Source: Bryobacterales bacterium
GTDB taxonomy: Bacteria > Acidobacteriota > Terriglobia > Bryobacterales > Bryobacteraceae
DNA length: 64,000 nucleotides
Direction of reading: 5' to 3'
Assembly (NCBI GenBank): GCA_003162425.1
Contig: PMOK01000284.1
Location: 1-64,000 of the forward strand
In this document: positions 1-7,782 of the stretch, piece by piece
Layout: the number at the start of each line of letters is the position of its first letter
How positions within the stretch are numbered: position 1 is the stretch's first letter
The notes under the pieces: generated by a model
What the model saw: the letters and a program-made list of their open reading frames with translations, nothing else
Told to the model about the DNA's origin: nothing
Database searches by the model: none
Made by a program: the position numbers and the translations under genes

Positions 1-134
1 TGCTGTGGCTGCGCCTGTTGCTTTTCGGGCTTGGCCTGCTTTTCGTCTCGCTTCTCTTGCTGTCCGTAGACTTGGACGACAGTTCCGGGAAGCGAAACAA
101 GGGCGGCCAGGGTCATTATCTTAAGAAATTTCAT
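1..134 (-). CDS. Small secreted protein, N-terminal part only
   Basis: The ATG is read on the minus strand and the gene runs off the left edge, so only 44 codons are visible. The first 25 or so residues form a signal peptide: a Lys-containing start, a hydrophobic stretch, then an end near VYGQQ. What follows is strongly charged and Gln-rich, with repeated E/K/Q/R, and is probably disordered. Two control elements lie upstream in the same orientation: a sigma-54-like sequence at 207-222 and a 34-bp operator at 462-495. I do not recognise the family. The reading frame and signal peptide are clear; the function is unknown. Confidence 0.6.
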   Translation of the reverse strand, partial: MKFLKIMTLAALVSLPGTVVQVYGQQEKRDEKQAKPEKQQAQPQ

Positions 135-206
135 GTCGATTCTCGATTCTTTGGAATTTTCGTCGATCAGCTTAACCGCGAAAGATCGAATGTCCAGGCA
201 AGATGC

Positions 207-222
207 AGCACGTTTTGCGCCG
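207..222 (-). promoter_or_regulatory. Candidate sigma-54 -24/-12 promoter
   Basis: On the minus strand this reads CGGCGC, 5 nt, GTGCT. The GG and GC dinucleotides have the spacing expected for -24/-12, but the flanking bases fit only partly. It lies 72 nt upstream of the secreted-protein start at 134. GG and GC at this distance are common by chance in GC-rich DNA, so the call is weak without the nearby operator. Confidence 0.3.
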
Positions 223-461
223 ATTCGGCTCCCTTTCACTGTTTGGCCAGTGGTGTGCTCCTACTGTCGCCGGCGCCTACCAAAAGGGACTGCGGGTCAC
301 TAGCGCAAAGCCGGGATCCAGCGGCCTATGGTAGAGCCAGCATTACGGCCCACAGCCACTAGGCAGTGAAGCCATCGGAGGGAACGAGGGTGGGGCTTTC
401 CGCTAGGGAGGCCCTCGCCGCGTTTCTCTTCCGATACAAGGCCTCCTCGCGCAGATTGACC

Positions 462-495
462 TGACGCCAGATCGTCAGACGACCAAATGTGGTCG
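462..495. promoter_or_regulatory. 34-bp double-palindrome operator, copy 1 (degenerate)
   Basis: Four 5-nt half-sites occur at the register shared by all copies: TGACG, 6 nt, CGTCA, 2 nt, CGACC, 6 nt, GGTCG. Each half is an inverted pair. This copy departs most from the consensus (G replaces C or A in places) but keeps perfect spacing. It sits in the gap between the CsbD gene and the secreted gene at the left edge, upstream of the latter. Confidence 0.5.
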
Positions 496-573
496 AAATC
501 GAAAGAGTCGGAGCGCCGCCCGGCGCGTTAATTGCGCCGAGCGAAAAACGTGCTCCGGACGGAGCCGCCTGAG

Positions 574-753
574 TTACTTCTCGAACACTTTTTCAATCTG
601 GCCAACCTTCTTTTGAACTTTGCCGGCCAATTTCTCGGCCGTGCCTTTATCCTCTAAGTTAGGATTGTTGGTGACTTGGCCTGCCGTCTCTTTGACCTTA
701 CCCTTCACTTCGTGAAAACTACCTTTGACCTTATCTTCGGTACTCGATTTCAT
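574..753 (-). CDS. CsbD-family stress-response protein
   Basis: This 59-residue protein is small, hydrophilic and rich in Lys and Glu. It has the CsbD layout: an early K-V-K-G segment, then GKVKE-TAGQ near residues 17-25 and a second amphipathic part with AEKLAGKVQKKVGQIEK. CsbD proteins are cytoplasmic general-stress proteins of unknown molecular role; the Bacillus gene belongs to the sigma-B regulon. The ATG is preceded by GGAG. A sigma-54-like sequence lies 63 nt upstream at 807-822. The gene is monocistronic here. The family assignment is fairly secure from length and motif. Confidence 0.85.
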   Translation of the reverse strand: MKSSTEDKVKGSFHEVKGKVKETAGQVTNNPNLEDKGTAEKLAGKVQKKVGQIEKVFEK

Positions 754-806
754 GTGTTTTCTCCTTGGTTTGTTGAACGGAGCCTTTTGGCGACCATACT
801 ATTGCG

Positions 807-822
807 TGCACGGGCGGTGCCA
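807..822 (-). promoter_or_regulatory. Candidate sigma-54 promoter for the CsbD gene
   Basis: On the minus strand this reads TGGCAC, 5 nt, GTGCA. It matches the -24 consensus fully and the -12 consensus except for the first base. It is placed 53 nt upstream of the CsbD start codon. The rest of 754-1116 shows no gene on either strand. Confidence 0.45.
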
Positions 823-1116
823 AATCTTCCCGACGATATTTTGCGCGATGCCTGCTGCTACCTGCGGAGGTGCTGGTTTGGCCACTTCCTATACGACCGT
901 TGGCCGTTCAAACAGAACGTGGGCCTTTCTCATGACTGCCAATACGTTCCAGTACCCGGATTCGGAGCGTCCCGTGAGACGTGACGTGAAATTCAGCCAT
1001 TACTTCAAAATTCGCTTTGTCTAAATCCCGGCCGGGAAGCCCAACGCTACGACATCCTGGAATTCGTCCGGTCACGGGGCGAGCCTGCGTAGTCGTAATC
1101 GCCGCAGATTGCAGTC

Positions 1117-1812
1117 CTACTTCACAGTTCCGAACAGCGCCCCGACGCCCGCGGTTATCGCCATGGCCAACGCGCCCCAAAATGTTACGCGTATCGCGCC
1201 CACCGTAACGCTGGCGCCCCCAACGTGCGCGGCCAACCCTCCGAGGAGCGCGAGGAAGAGCAGTGAAGTTCCGGAAACCAGGTAGATCAGGCTCGACTGC
1301 GGAACTATAGCGGTGACCAGCAGAGGCATGGCTCCTCCAACCGCGAAGCTGCCGGCGGATGCAAGGGCAGCCTGAATGGGACGAGCACGGAGATTCTTGG
1401 AGATACCGAGTTCGTCGCGGGCGTGCGCGCCTAGCGCGTCATGCGCCATCAACTGCTGCGCGACCTGTTTCGCGAGCGAAGGATCCAGTCCGCGAGCGAC
1501 ATAGATTTGCGCCAGCTCCTTATGCTCACCCTTATCGTCTGCTTTGAGTTCCTTGCGCTCACGCTCGAGGTCGGCCTTTTCGGTGTCTGCCTGTGAGTGC
1601 ACGGACACATACTCACCGGCCGCCATCGACATCGCCCCGGCCACCAAGCCGGCGATGCCCGCGACCAGTACATTGCTGTGAGTTGCATGCGCGGATGCGA
1701 CGCCGAGCACCAGACTCGCCGTTGAAAGGATTCCGTCGTTCGCCCCCAACACCGCGGCGCGTAGCCAGCCACTGCGCTCCGTCCGATGGTGTTCCCCGCG
1801 ATTTACCGGCAT
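1117..1812 (-). CDS. VIT1/CCC1-family membrane transporter
   Basis: This 231-residue protein starts with a charged stretch followed by LRAAVLGANDGILSTASLVLG, the hallmark first transmembrane segment of the vacuolar iron transporter (VIT1/CCC1) family. The second segment (GAMSMAAGEYVSV) carries the family's conserved MAxGE-type signature. An acidic/basic cytosolic insert follows (about 80-130, rich in E, K and R). Three more hydrophobic segments end the protein. Members export Fe2+ or Mn2+ from the cytosol; which metal cannot be told here. Length and topology are normal for the family. A 22-nt gap separates it from the YihY gene upstream, so the two are probably co-transcribed. Confidence 0.88.
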   Translation of the reverse strand: MPVNRGEHHRTERSGWLRAAVLGANDGILSTASLVLGVASAHATHSNVLVAGIAGLVAGAMSMAAGEYVSVHSQADTEKADLERERKELKADDKGEHKELAQIYVARGLDPSLAKQVAQQLMAHDALGAHARDELGISKNLRARPIQAALASAGSFAVGGAMPLLVTAIVPQSSLIYLVSGTSLLFLALLGGLAAHVGGASVTVGAIRVTFWGALAMAITAGVGALFGTVK

Positions 1813-1834
1813 CCCTGAGTGCTCCTTGCCACAG

Positions 1835-2770
1835 CTACGAGCCGAGGTGGCCGCTTTTCGGCGCGGACATTGAACCGAAGCGGCAGGCGTAAGCTCGCGT
1901 GAATTCGGCGCCCAGAAAAAGCACCTGCGCCGAATAGTATACCCATACCAATACTATGACGAGCGAACCGGCCGCTCCGTATGTATCCGTAAAGCCCGCC
2001 TTGCCGAGGTAGACGCCCAACAAGACCTTGCCGGCAGCGAACAGCAGCGAGGTGGCGACTGCACCAATGGCGACATCGCTCCAGTGCAGCGGCACGCTCG
2101 GCAGGACCTTAAATATGAATGCGAACAAAATCGTAAGGACAACGAAACTGACAACCCAATCGGTGGTCTGTACAAGCGCCTTGGGCGGCGCCGCTCCCAA
2201 GTTGAGATACTTGCCCGCCGCAAAAATCCAGGCATTCACAATCAGCGATAGCACCAGGAACAAGCCGGAAGCCAGCACGAGAGCGAACGAAAGCAGCCGA
2301 TCTTTCACCAGATTGAAGATGCTCCGGACGGTGCTTGAAGTCGTGTCTTCGGGAACCTGCCAGATGGTGTTCATCGCATCCCTCAGTTCGCTGACTACCG
2401 CGGAAGCCGCAAAAAACATTGTGCCCAGCCCAAGTACCGTAGCGGCAATGCCTTTGGACTGACGCGCACCATCGATCATGGACTGAATTGCCTTGGCTCC
2501 TTCATATCCCACTAAACCTTGGATCTGAGCTACTAAGCGACTCTCCGCGGCTGGAGCCCCGAATGCCAAACTGGCGATCGCGAGTAGGATCAGAACAGTT
2601 GGCGCGAGCGAAAGGGCAATATAATAGGCCAGCGCCGCTCCCATTCGTGGCGCTCTGTCGTTTAGCCAGTTTTGGAACGCAAGCCTAACGAGGGGCGCAA
2701 TCTCTCGGAACGGAATGGGGGTTCCGCTAGCATGGAATCTGAGCACAGTCTGCCCTCTCGCTGTCATCAA
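1835..2770 (-). CDS. YihY/BrkB-family inner-membrane protein
   Basis: The 311-residue protein has about six transmembrane helices and the family's typical motifs: a cytosolic entry helix, then RAPRMGAALAYYIALSLAP near residue 40, and further on WxxPEDTTSS and GAEFTRAYA close to the C-terminus. This family was once called RNase BN but is now seen as a membrane protein of unknown function; members are often described as putative transporters. Two adjacent Met codons can serve as start. The gene lies directly upstream of the VIT-like gene on the same strand. Confidence 0.88.
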   Translation of the reverse strand: MMTARGQTVLRFHASGTPIPFREIAPLVRLAFQNWLNDRAPRMGAALAYYIALSLAPTVLILLAIASLAFGAPAAESRLVAQIQGLVGYEGAKAIQSMIDGARQSKGIAATVLGLGTMFFAASAVVSELRDAMNTIWQVPEDTTSSTVRSIFNLVKDRLLSFALVLASGLFLVLSLIVNAWIFAAGKYLNLGAAPPKALVQTTDWVVSFVVLTILFAFIFKVLPSVPLHWSDVAIGAVATSLLFAAGKVLLGVYLGKAGFTDTYGAAGSLVIVLVWVYYSAQVLFLGAEFTRAYACRFGSMSAPKSGHLGS

Positions 2771-2854
2771 GTATAGAGAGTTTCCGTCTCAGCCGATCCC
2801 AGACTTAGCCCGTCAATTCTGCTTAGAACGAAACTCAGACGTAACCTTTTTGTG

Positions 2855-3022
2855 ATGATTTTGTTGGGGCTTGGCGTGTACCTTTTCTTACCCCAGTTCG
2901 CCAGAATCGAGCATGCGTTACGGGTGGTTTCCACTCTGAGCATTCCCCTCGTCGCGCTTGCTATCGGAGCGCAAGTGGCGAGTTACCTCGGCAGTGGTCA
3001 TCCTGTTAAGGATAGGGATTAA
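2855..3022 (+). pseudogene. N-terminal remnant of a YbhN/LPG-synthase-type membrane flippase
   Basis: The frame encodes 55 residues with two hydrophobic segments (LLGLGVYLFLPQF and STLSIPLVALAIGAQVASYL) and ends right after YLGSG. This resembles the first two helices of lysylphosphatidylglycerol-synthase transmembrane-region (UPF0104/YbhN) proteins, which normally have 300 or more residues. No ribosome-binding site is visible before the ATG or the adjacent GTG, and the frame is open 5' of it. I read it as the stump of a deleted gene. A genuine small membrane protein is the alternative. Confidence 0.4.
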
Positions 3023-3086
3023 GCCAGCAGCCAAATATTTGGAACTGCCAGCATGAGAAGCTGTAAAAAAATCGGAATGATAGCCG

Positions 3087-3168
3087 GGTTGGCAGACGAA
3101 AGCGTCTGCCCCACATTGACGTGCAATGGTTTACATCCTGGTGGGGCAGGCGCTTTCGCCTGCCAACC
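3087..3168. repeat. Paired REP-like palindromes (BIME-like)
   Basis: Two 28-nt arms, 3087-3114 and 3141-3168, are inverted copies of each other with 26 of 28 positions matching. Each arm is itself a hairpin: ggcagacg with cgtctgcc around a 4-nt loop, and ggcaggcg with cgcctgcc around a 4-nt loop. The differences between arms keep each stem perfect. This nested arrangement is typical of dispersed REP/BIME elements. It lies between the flippase stump and the DUF3309 gene. Confidence 0.75.
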
Positions 3169-3247
3169 GATTTATCCACAGCTTCTTGGAAAACCAACCG
3201 TCATTCTCGGCGGCATCGGAGTTGTCAGCGAAGTTGTGGATTTGATA

Positions 3248-3400
3248 TCAGAGCAGGCCAAGCATGTAGGCGATGAGGAGAATTATTAGAACCGTCCCCA
3301 GTCCTATACCAGCCCCGCCACCGGGACCCCAGCGGCTATGGCCGTAATATCCTCCACCGGCGCCAAAGAGCAGTACCAAAATGATAATCAGTATCAGCAT
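3248..3400 (-). CDS. DUF3309-like small membrane protein
   Basis: This is a 50-residue protein with a hydrophobic N-terminal helix (MLILIIILVLLF), a Gly/Tyr/Trp-rich linker containing YYGHSRWGPGGG, and a second helix. Length and arrangement match DUF3309-type small membrane proteins. GGAG sits 5 nt before the ATG. It begins 24 nt after the stop of the DUF883-like gene, so the two form an operon probably driven from the control region near 3880-3990. The function is unknown; such proteins commonly cluster with stress genes. Confidence 0.75.
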   Translation of the reverse strand: MLILIIILVLLFGAGGGYYGHSRWGPGGGAGIGLGTVLIILLIAYMLGLL

Positions 3401-3424
3401 ATCGTTCTCCTTTTCTTCTGAATC

Positions 3425-3814
3425 CTAGGCCGGGTACGGCCCGGCCTGTGAATTGTTTCGCCGAAACGCGGAACCGGCCAGGAACCCAATGCTAGCGGCC
3501 AAAACCAGGAACGCGGTTGGATTCCTGACAATCACCTGCCGGAGGTTACTGAGCATGCCTCCCAGGTCGTGATCGCGCATATATGCAGCGGTGGAATCCA
3601 GGTTGCCGGCCGCGTTCTCCGACATAGTCTCTATCGTCTTGGCCCCCGCGCGTCCGGTGGTTCGAACCGAGCAAGCCGCGTTTTCGAGCGCGTCGGCTGT
3701 TCCCTCTCGGGCTTCATCCAACTTCTCAGCGGCGGCGAGGCCAAAATCCTTCACTCGCTCCTGGGCGCGAGACAGAGTTGCGCCCGCTCTAGTTGCCGTA
3801 TCTGTTAGATTCAT
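3425..3814 (-). CDS. DUF883 (YqjD/ElaB-like) membrane-anchored protein
   Basis: The 129-residue protein has a long amphipathic, Ala/Glu-rich helical part (residues 10-95) and one C-terminal transmembrane helix (about 102-120, FLVLAASIGFLAGSAF) followed by a short basic tail. This is the YqjD/ElaB/DUF883 layout; E. coli YqjD is an inner-membrane protein that binds ribosomes in stationary phase. I chose the internal ATG at 3814 because GGAGG lies 6 nt before it; the longer frame has no ribosome-binding site. The nearby operator (3958-3991) and sigma-54-like site suggest stress control. Confidence 0.75.
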   Translation of the reverse strand: MNLTDTATRAGATLSRAQERVKDFGLAAAEKLDEAREGTADALENAACSVRTTGRAGAKTIETMSENAAGNLDSTAAYMRDHDLGGMLSNLRQVIVRNPTAFLVLAASIGFLAGSAFRRNNSQAGPYPA

Positions 3815-3878
3815 TCTTTCCTCCAATTGTGTTTTACAAAACTCTTGTTCGCGGCGGCTTCGCTCGGATCTCTTGAAG

Positions 3879-3894
3879 TGCACGGCTGTGGCCG
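3879..3894 (-). promoter_or_regulatory. Candidate sigma-54 promoter for the DUF883-DUF3309 operon
   Basis: On the minus strand this reads CGGCCA, 5 nt, GTGCA. GG and GC are at the correct spacing but several positions depart from consensus. It lies 64 nt upstream of the DUF883 start. The operator at 3958-3991 is 63 nt further upstream, about one helical turn more than the 53 nt seen at operators 5 and 6. Confidence 0.35.
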
Positions 3895-3957
3895 TTACAG
3901 GAATGCCAAAGGACGCGGCAAGGTAGAGGCGAACGTATATTCGCCGTAAGAGAAAAC

Positions 3958-3991
3958 TGACCGCGCCGGGTCAAGTGACCATATTTGGTTA
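3958..3991. promoter_or_regulatory. 34-bp double-palindrome operator, copy 2
   Basis: Half-sites are TGACC, 6 nt, GGTCA, 2 nt, TGACC, 6 nt, GGTTA. It is placed about 145 nt upstream of the DUF883-like start and just beyond the stop of the next minus-strand gene, a typical distance for an upstream activator site. Confidence 0.65.
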
Positions 3992-4003
3992 TGGACAGTT
4001 GCG

Positions 4004-4462
4004 TTATTGGCGCTGGAAGACCAAGCTGATCGGCTTTCGCTCGGGCCTTTCGACGCTAACGATCATGGCGCCATCCGGGGCCAGGCTGTAGCGTTCGATA
4101 GTAACCGCACCGGATTGAGTGGTGGTCACCTTCAAGACGTCGTGATCCCAGCTGGTCTTGCTCTTGAGGTCTTTGCCGGTGTGGATAGTGGCGTTGTGCT
4201 CGCTGTCGGTGACGTCGTTGTAGTAAAACGTCTCGGTGGCGCCTTCATACACGAAACTGCGAGAGACGATAATGATGCCCTCCCGATCGGCAATCGTCAC
4301 CGTGCCGGTTTGAACGACCGGCTGGCCGGCAAAATCGCTCTTGGCGGGTACCAGGGTCCAGGTGCCATTGAGCGCGCTGTGGTCTCGCGCGAAGGCGGAG
4401 AAAGCGCAGAGCAGGGTCGCGAAGGCAACTCCGGTAATTGTAGTTGTTGAATATGTCCTCAT
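4004..4462 (-). CDS. Secreted lipocalin-like protein of unknown function
   Basis: The 152-residue protein has a signal peptide of about 25 residues (hydrophobic core, end near FAFARD). The mature part has alternating beta-type residues beginning LNGTWTLVPAKSDF, typical of small lipocalin-like/DUF-type beta-barrel proteins common in soil bacteria. No catalytic motif is visible. GGAAGG precedes the ATG. It is transcribed away from the YkuD gene and likely has its own promoter in the 99-nt divergent gap. The function is unknown. Confidence 0.7.
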   Translation of the reverse strand: MRTYSTTTITGVAFATLLCAFSAFARDHSALNGTWTLVPAKSDFAGQPVVQTGTVTIADREGIIIVSRSFVYEGATETFYYNDVTDSEHNATIHTGKDLKSKTSWDHDVLKVTTTQSGAVTIERYSLAPDGAMIVSVERPERKPISLVFQRQ

Positions 4463-4561
4463 GATTTCCTTCCAGTGGATACGGTTGTGCTAGAGCACGC
4501 GCGGAGCCGTTCCGGAAGGCGGCAACGCGGCAAACGGCCCGCAAAGTGCCGCTTGTAGGCT

Positions 4562-5530
4562 ATGCGCCTAACTTGTCTGGTAGCGGTGAGTGTTTCGATT
4601 CTGACGCTAGCTGGCGCGCCGGCCGCACGGAGTCTCTCCGGAAATGAAATAGAGGATTCAACCAAGACTGGCGCGGTGAGGGCGGGCGCGACGGGGCCAA
4701 GTGTGGTGCGGGCGCAGATTCTGCTGGACCGTGCCAGGTTTTCGCCGGGCCAAATTGACGGCGTCTACGGCGACGATTTCGGGATTGCAGTTAAGGGATA
4801 TCAGGAAAACCATGGTCTGAAGCCGACCGGCACAATTGATGGGGAGATGTGGCGCTTGCTCGATATCGATGCCGGCCCGCTCCTTGTGACCTACACGATT
4901 ACCAAAGCGGACGAGAAAGGCCCGTTCCAACCAGAACCCACCGACATCCAGGAAAAGGCGAAGATGAAGTGGCTGGGCTTCGAAACGCCCGGAGAAGAAC
5001 TAGGCGAGAGGTTCCATTGCTCGCCGAAATTACTGGCCGAGTTGAATCCCGGCGAAAAACTGGATACAGCGGGGGAGCAGATCATCGTCCCGAACGTGCG
5101 TCACGCCGCGGCCCGGCTGGCGCTACGCCTGGTGGTGTCGAAATCCAAGCGCACTGTAATTGCGTACGGCGCCGGCGGCAAGGAACTGGCGCAGTATCCC
5201 GCCACGATCGGCGGCACGCACGATCCGTTGCCGATTGGTAACTGGACTATCACGAGCGTGATCCATTATCCGTGGTTCAACTATGACCCGGATCTCTTTT
5301 GGAACGCCGACCCGAAAAAAGCGACAGCCATACTTCCGCCCGGCCCCAGAAACCCCGCCGGCGCTGCGTGGATCGGCCTCTCGAAAGAACATTATGGAAT
5401 CCATGGGACGCCGGACCCGGGACATGTCCGGCACGGCGAATCGGCCGGGTGTATTAGGCTGACCAACTGGGATGTGGATAATCTGTCGCACATGGTTCGC
5501 CGGGGCACACCGATCATCCTGGAGGAATAG
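4562..5530 (+). CDS. L,D-transpeptidase (YkuD) with peptidoglycan-binding domain
   Basis: The 322-residue exported enzyme has a signal peptide (about 1-24), a PG_binding_1 domain (about 45-100, with VRAQILLDRARFSPG and DGVYGDDF), a short LysM-like part (about 150-175), and a C-terminal YkuD domain (about 185-321). The catalytic signature is present: H281 in HGT, a second His near 291, and SAGCIRL with C297 as nucleophile. It should form 3-3 crosslinks in peptidoglycan or attach proteins to it in the periplasm. The ribosome-binding site is weak. The M23 gene starts 2 nt after its stop, so both wall enzymes form one operon. Confidence 0.93.
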   Translation: MRLTCLVAVSVSILTLAGAPAARSLSGNEIEDSTKTGAVRAGATGPSVVRAQILLDRARFSPGQIDGVYGDDFGIAVKGYQENHGLKPTGTIDGEMWRLLDIDAGPLLVTYTITKADEKGPFQPEPTDIQEKAKMKWLGFETPGEELGERFHCSPKLLAELNPGEKLDTAGEQIIVPNVRHAAARLALRLVVSKSKRTVIAYGAGGKELAQYPATIGGTHDPLPIGNWTITSVIHYPWFNYDPDLFWNADPKKATAILPPGPRNPAGAAWIGLSKEHYGIHGTPDPGHVRHGESAGCIRLTNWDVDNLSHMVRRGTPIILEE

Positions 5531-5532
5531 CG

Positions 5533-6042
5533 TTGAAGCTCCGCGTTTGCATTACCGGGCTGTTCTCCGTGGTTCTCGCTGTTGGCGCGGCCTTTTCTGT
5601 GTTCGAGATGAGCCCGCCCATTCGCGGACTCTCGCTCGCTGATCTGCGCGACACGTTCGCTGAAGTTCACAACGGACATCCGCATGAGGCCATCGACATC
5701 GCGGAGCCGAGAGGGACACCCGTGCTTGCGGTAATCTCCGGAACCGTTCGCAAACTGTTCCTCAGCAAACCGGGCGGCAACACGATATATCAGTTCGACG
5801 AGACGGGAGTGTATTGCTACTATTACGCACACTTGGACCGGTACGTGGAGGGGTTGCATGAGGGAATGCACATCGAGCGCGGTGACGTCATCGGTTTTGT
5901 GGGATCGACGGGAAATGCGGATCCGCGCGCGCCGCACTTGCATTTCGCGATCTTCGAGTTGGGGCCCGAAAAGGTGTGGTGGAAGGGGAAGGCCGTTAAC
6001 CCATATCCTGGCCTGGCAGAAGCGGTGAAGCGGGCAAGATAG
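5533..6042 (+). CDS. M23-family metallopeptidase (LytM-type)
   Basis: The 169-residue protein begins with a signal sequence or anchor (1-25), followed by an M23/LytM fold. Metal ligands are visible: H51 and D55 in HEAIDIAEPRGTPV and the HLH motif at 135-137. Such enzymes cut peptide crosslinks of peptidoglycan. The start is a TTG with GGAGGA placed inside the end of the YkuD gene; no better start exists. Overlap of translation signals implies coupling with the L,D-transpeptidase, a crosslinker and a cleaving enzyme made together. Confidence 0.9.
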   Translation: MKLRVCITGLFSVVLAVGAAFSVFEMSPPIRGLSLADLRDTFAEVHNGHPHEAIDIAEPRGTPVLAVISGTVRKLFLSKPGGNTIYQFDETGVYCYYYAHLDRYVEGLHEGMHIERGDVIGFVGSTGNADPRAPHLHFAIFELGPEKVWWKGKAVNPYPGLAEAVKRAR

Positions 6043-6062
6043 TATTTCTCAAAGACGCACTG

Positions 6063-6998
6063 TCACCGGCTGGGCTTCAAGAGAGTGGCGAAATCCGGCA
6101 TGAAGACGATGAGGCCGTTTGTAGGAGTGTTCTTGGAGTATCCGGCAACCAGCTGACGATTGTAATCCGGCAAGCTGAAATCGAACGGGGTGCTGGGCGA
6201 TTGATCGACGATCTCAAGGTCGGCATCGGTCATGGTGAGTTTTCCAAATCGCAGCACACCACCTCTGTAATAGATATAGTTCCGAGCTTTATAGGGGAGC
6301 GCAAGCGCTTTCGTATTCTTAGACCCGAACGTCTGCACAATTCGATCGCCTTCAATCCGCACCGCGGTCACGCGGCCCTCAATTCGTGGAGGCGGCAGCA
6401 TGCGGCCTGGATTCAAAAGAATATCGTCACCGTCCAACTTTACGCCACGATCGCGCTTAAGGTTGATGAGCTTGGAAAGATCCTCCCCAAACAAATGCAT
6501 AAGACCCTTGAACGGGATGTGAGCGGAGCTCACCTTGTCCACGTGAAATCGGATCTCACCGTCCGCCGTCACGTCCAGCTTTCCTTCGATTTCAAATGGA
6601 ATGTCAATGCCCTTATGCATCACACCTTTTTGCTTGAGCCGCCCTCGTTCCATGGTGATTGCCATCTTCTTCAAAGGAGCGCCAGGATAGGCGAACACGT
6701 ACCCGTTTAGAAGGTCCGCGAGACTCTTCGCGCTGAGTGCGATCTCGCCGGAGTCAATGCGGGTCAGGAACGAGTTGACGTCGTCGAGTGTCACTGGCTT
6801 GGTGCTGCTGGTTGGTACCGTTTGACCCCGCAGATCCCGGATCTCGATAACAATCGCTTGATCGAGATGCATATTGACGTTCCGCATCTGCATTTCAATC
6901 GCTACTTCGGGCTTTGCGGCTTCTTGTGGGCGAGCGCGATTCGCAAACAAAAACAGCGCAATGACCGCAGTCGAAATTCTGGCGTAAGTTCGCGTCAT
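6063..6998 (-). CDS. Secreted protein of unknown function
   Basis: The 311-residue protein has a signal peptide (end near RARPQ). The body contains a hydrophilic beta-rich region with repeated lysine-rich strands, such as LKKMAITMERGRLKQKG, and pairs like GKLDVTADGEIRFHVD. This pattern recalls lipid-binding proteins of the DUF2993/LmeA type, but no diagnostic motif can be confirmed by eye. It follows the phosphatase gene by 22 nt on the same strand, so the two are likely co-transcribed and both exported. Confidence 0.7.
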   Translation of the reverse strand: MTRTYARISTAVIALFLFANRARPQEAAKPEVAIEMQMRNVNMHLDQAIVIEIRDLRGQTVPTSSTKPVTLDDVNSFLTRIDSGEIALSAKSLADLLNGYVFAYPGAPLKKMAITMERGRLKQKGVMHKGIDIPFEIEGKLDVTADGEIRFHVDKVSSAHIPFKGLMHLFGEDLSKLINLKRDRGVKLDGDDILLNPGRMLPPPRIEGRVTAVRIEGDRIVQTFGSKNTKALALPYKARNYIYYRGGVLRFGKLTMTDADLEIVDQSPSTPFDFSLPDYNRQLVAGYSKNTPTNGLIVFMPDFATLLKPSR

Positions 6999-7020
6999 AT
7001 GTGCACTCGGTTTCTCCTCT

Positions 7021-7623
7021 TTAGGGCGACGAACTCAAAGCTGCTGAAGGAGTAGGGTGTTTCTTAAGATATCTCGCCAATCCGCTGCGGACCCAGCTAA
7101 CCTTATAACCGGACTCAAGCATATATCGCCCGGCGTCTTGCTGGGACATCCCGAGAAAATACATCTTGTACAATGCCGCGATGACGCTGGTTCTGTCGCG
7201 GCCGAGGGCGCAGTGAAAATAGACGGGTTGGTAACGTTTGTCTCGAAGGATGGCCATTATGGCTTCGACATGCTTTTGAGAAGGCGAGACGGGAGAGGCA
7301 TTCATCCGAGCCGGTATGAACTCAATGCCGTACCGTTTGGCTTTTTTCTGCTCCGACCAATGCAGAAAGGGAAGAAACTGCAAATCCACGATGTACTTGA
7401 CGTGCCGCGACTGAAGAAACTCGAAGTCGGCATTGGTTTTCGGTCTCGATCCTTTATAGACGCCATCGTCCACTTGCCCAAAATGCACAAGTGTGGTGCC
7501 AGCCGCTGACTGTGCGCGGCTTGCATCAGGCCTATCTAATACCGCGGAAACCTGGCCGGGCGAATGACTTGGCCACACCAGCAGGGGCAACAGTACAGTA
7601 GCAAGAATCTTCATCATCACCAT
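7021..7623 (-). CDS. Exported dual-specificity/tyrosine phosphatase-like protein
   Basis: The 200-residue protein has a signal peptide (1-24) and a compact DSP/PTP-like fold. The P-loop is HCALGRDRT with catalytic C138 and R144 and an adjacent Ser/Thr. A strand-helix ending KYIVDLQF upstream fits the start of the domain. No clear general-acid Asp was identified. Exported members act on phosphoproteins, phosphoinositides or inositol phosphates; the substrate cannot be told. Several Met codons cluster at the start (7623, 7617, 7614). It is the first gene of a two-gene operon with the secreted protein at 6063-6998. Confidence 0.85.
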   Translation of the reverse strand: MVMMKILATVLLPLLVWPSHSPGQVSAVLDRPDASRAQSAAGTTLVHFGQVDDGVYKGSRPKTNADFEFLQSRHVKYIVDLQFLPFLHWSEQKKAKRYGIEFIPARMNASPVSPSQKHVEAIMAILRDKRYQPVYFHCALGRDRTSVIAALYKMYFLGMSQQDAGRYMLESGYKVSWVRSGLARYLKKHPTPSAALSSSP

Positions 7624-7742
7624 CTCATCGGAAGGCTAAGCCGGCCAGCGTCTGCGTTTGTCGGTTTTGTATAGGCGTACCAAATTAAAAGCAATTTTGC
7701 GGCCTTAACGAACACCTCATTCTGGCGCGAGCAGCGAATGCT

Positions 7743-7758
7743 TGGCACGACGATTGCT
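7743..7758 (+). promoter_or_regulatory. Sigma-54 promoter, full consensus
   Basis: TGGCAC, 5 nt, TTGCT matches the -24/-12 consensus completely. The predicted transcription start is near 7769, so the ATG at 7783 is the more sensible start of the gene downstream. It is the best sigma-54 promoter I found in the window. Confidence 0.7.
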
Positions 7759-7782
7759 CTTGTCACCGACATGAGAATAATC

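Noticed and set aside
4494-4509. Another GG-N10-GC match upstream of the lipocalin-like gene
   Set aside because: Only spacing fits; such matches are frequent in GC-rich DNA and no operator lies nearby.
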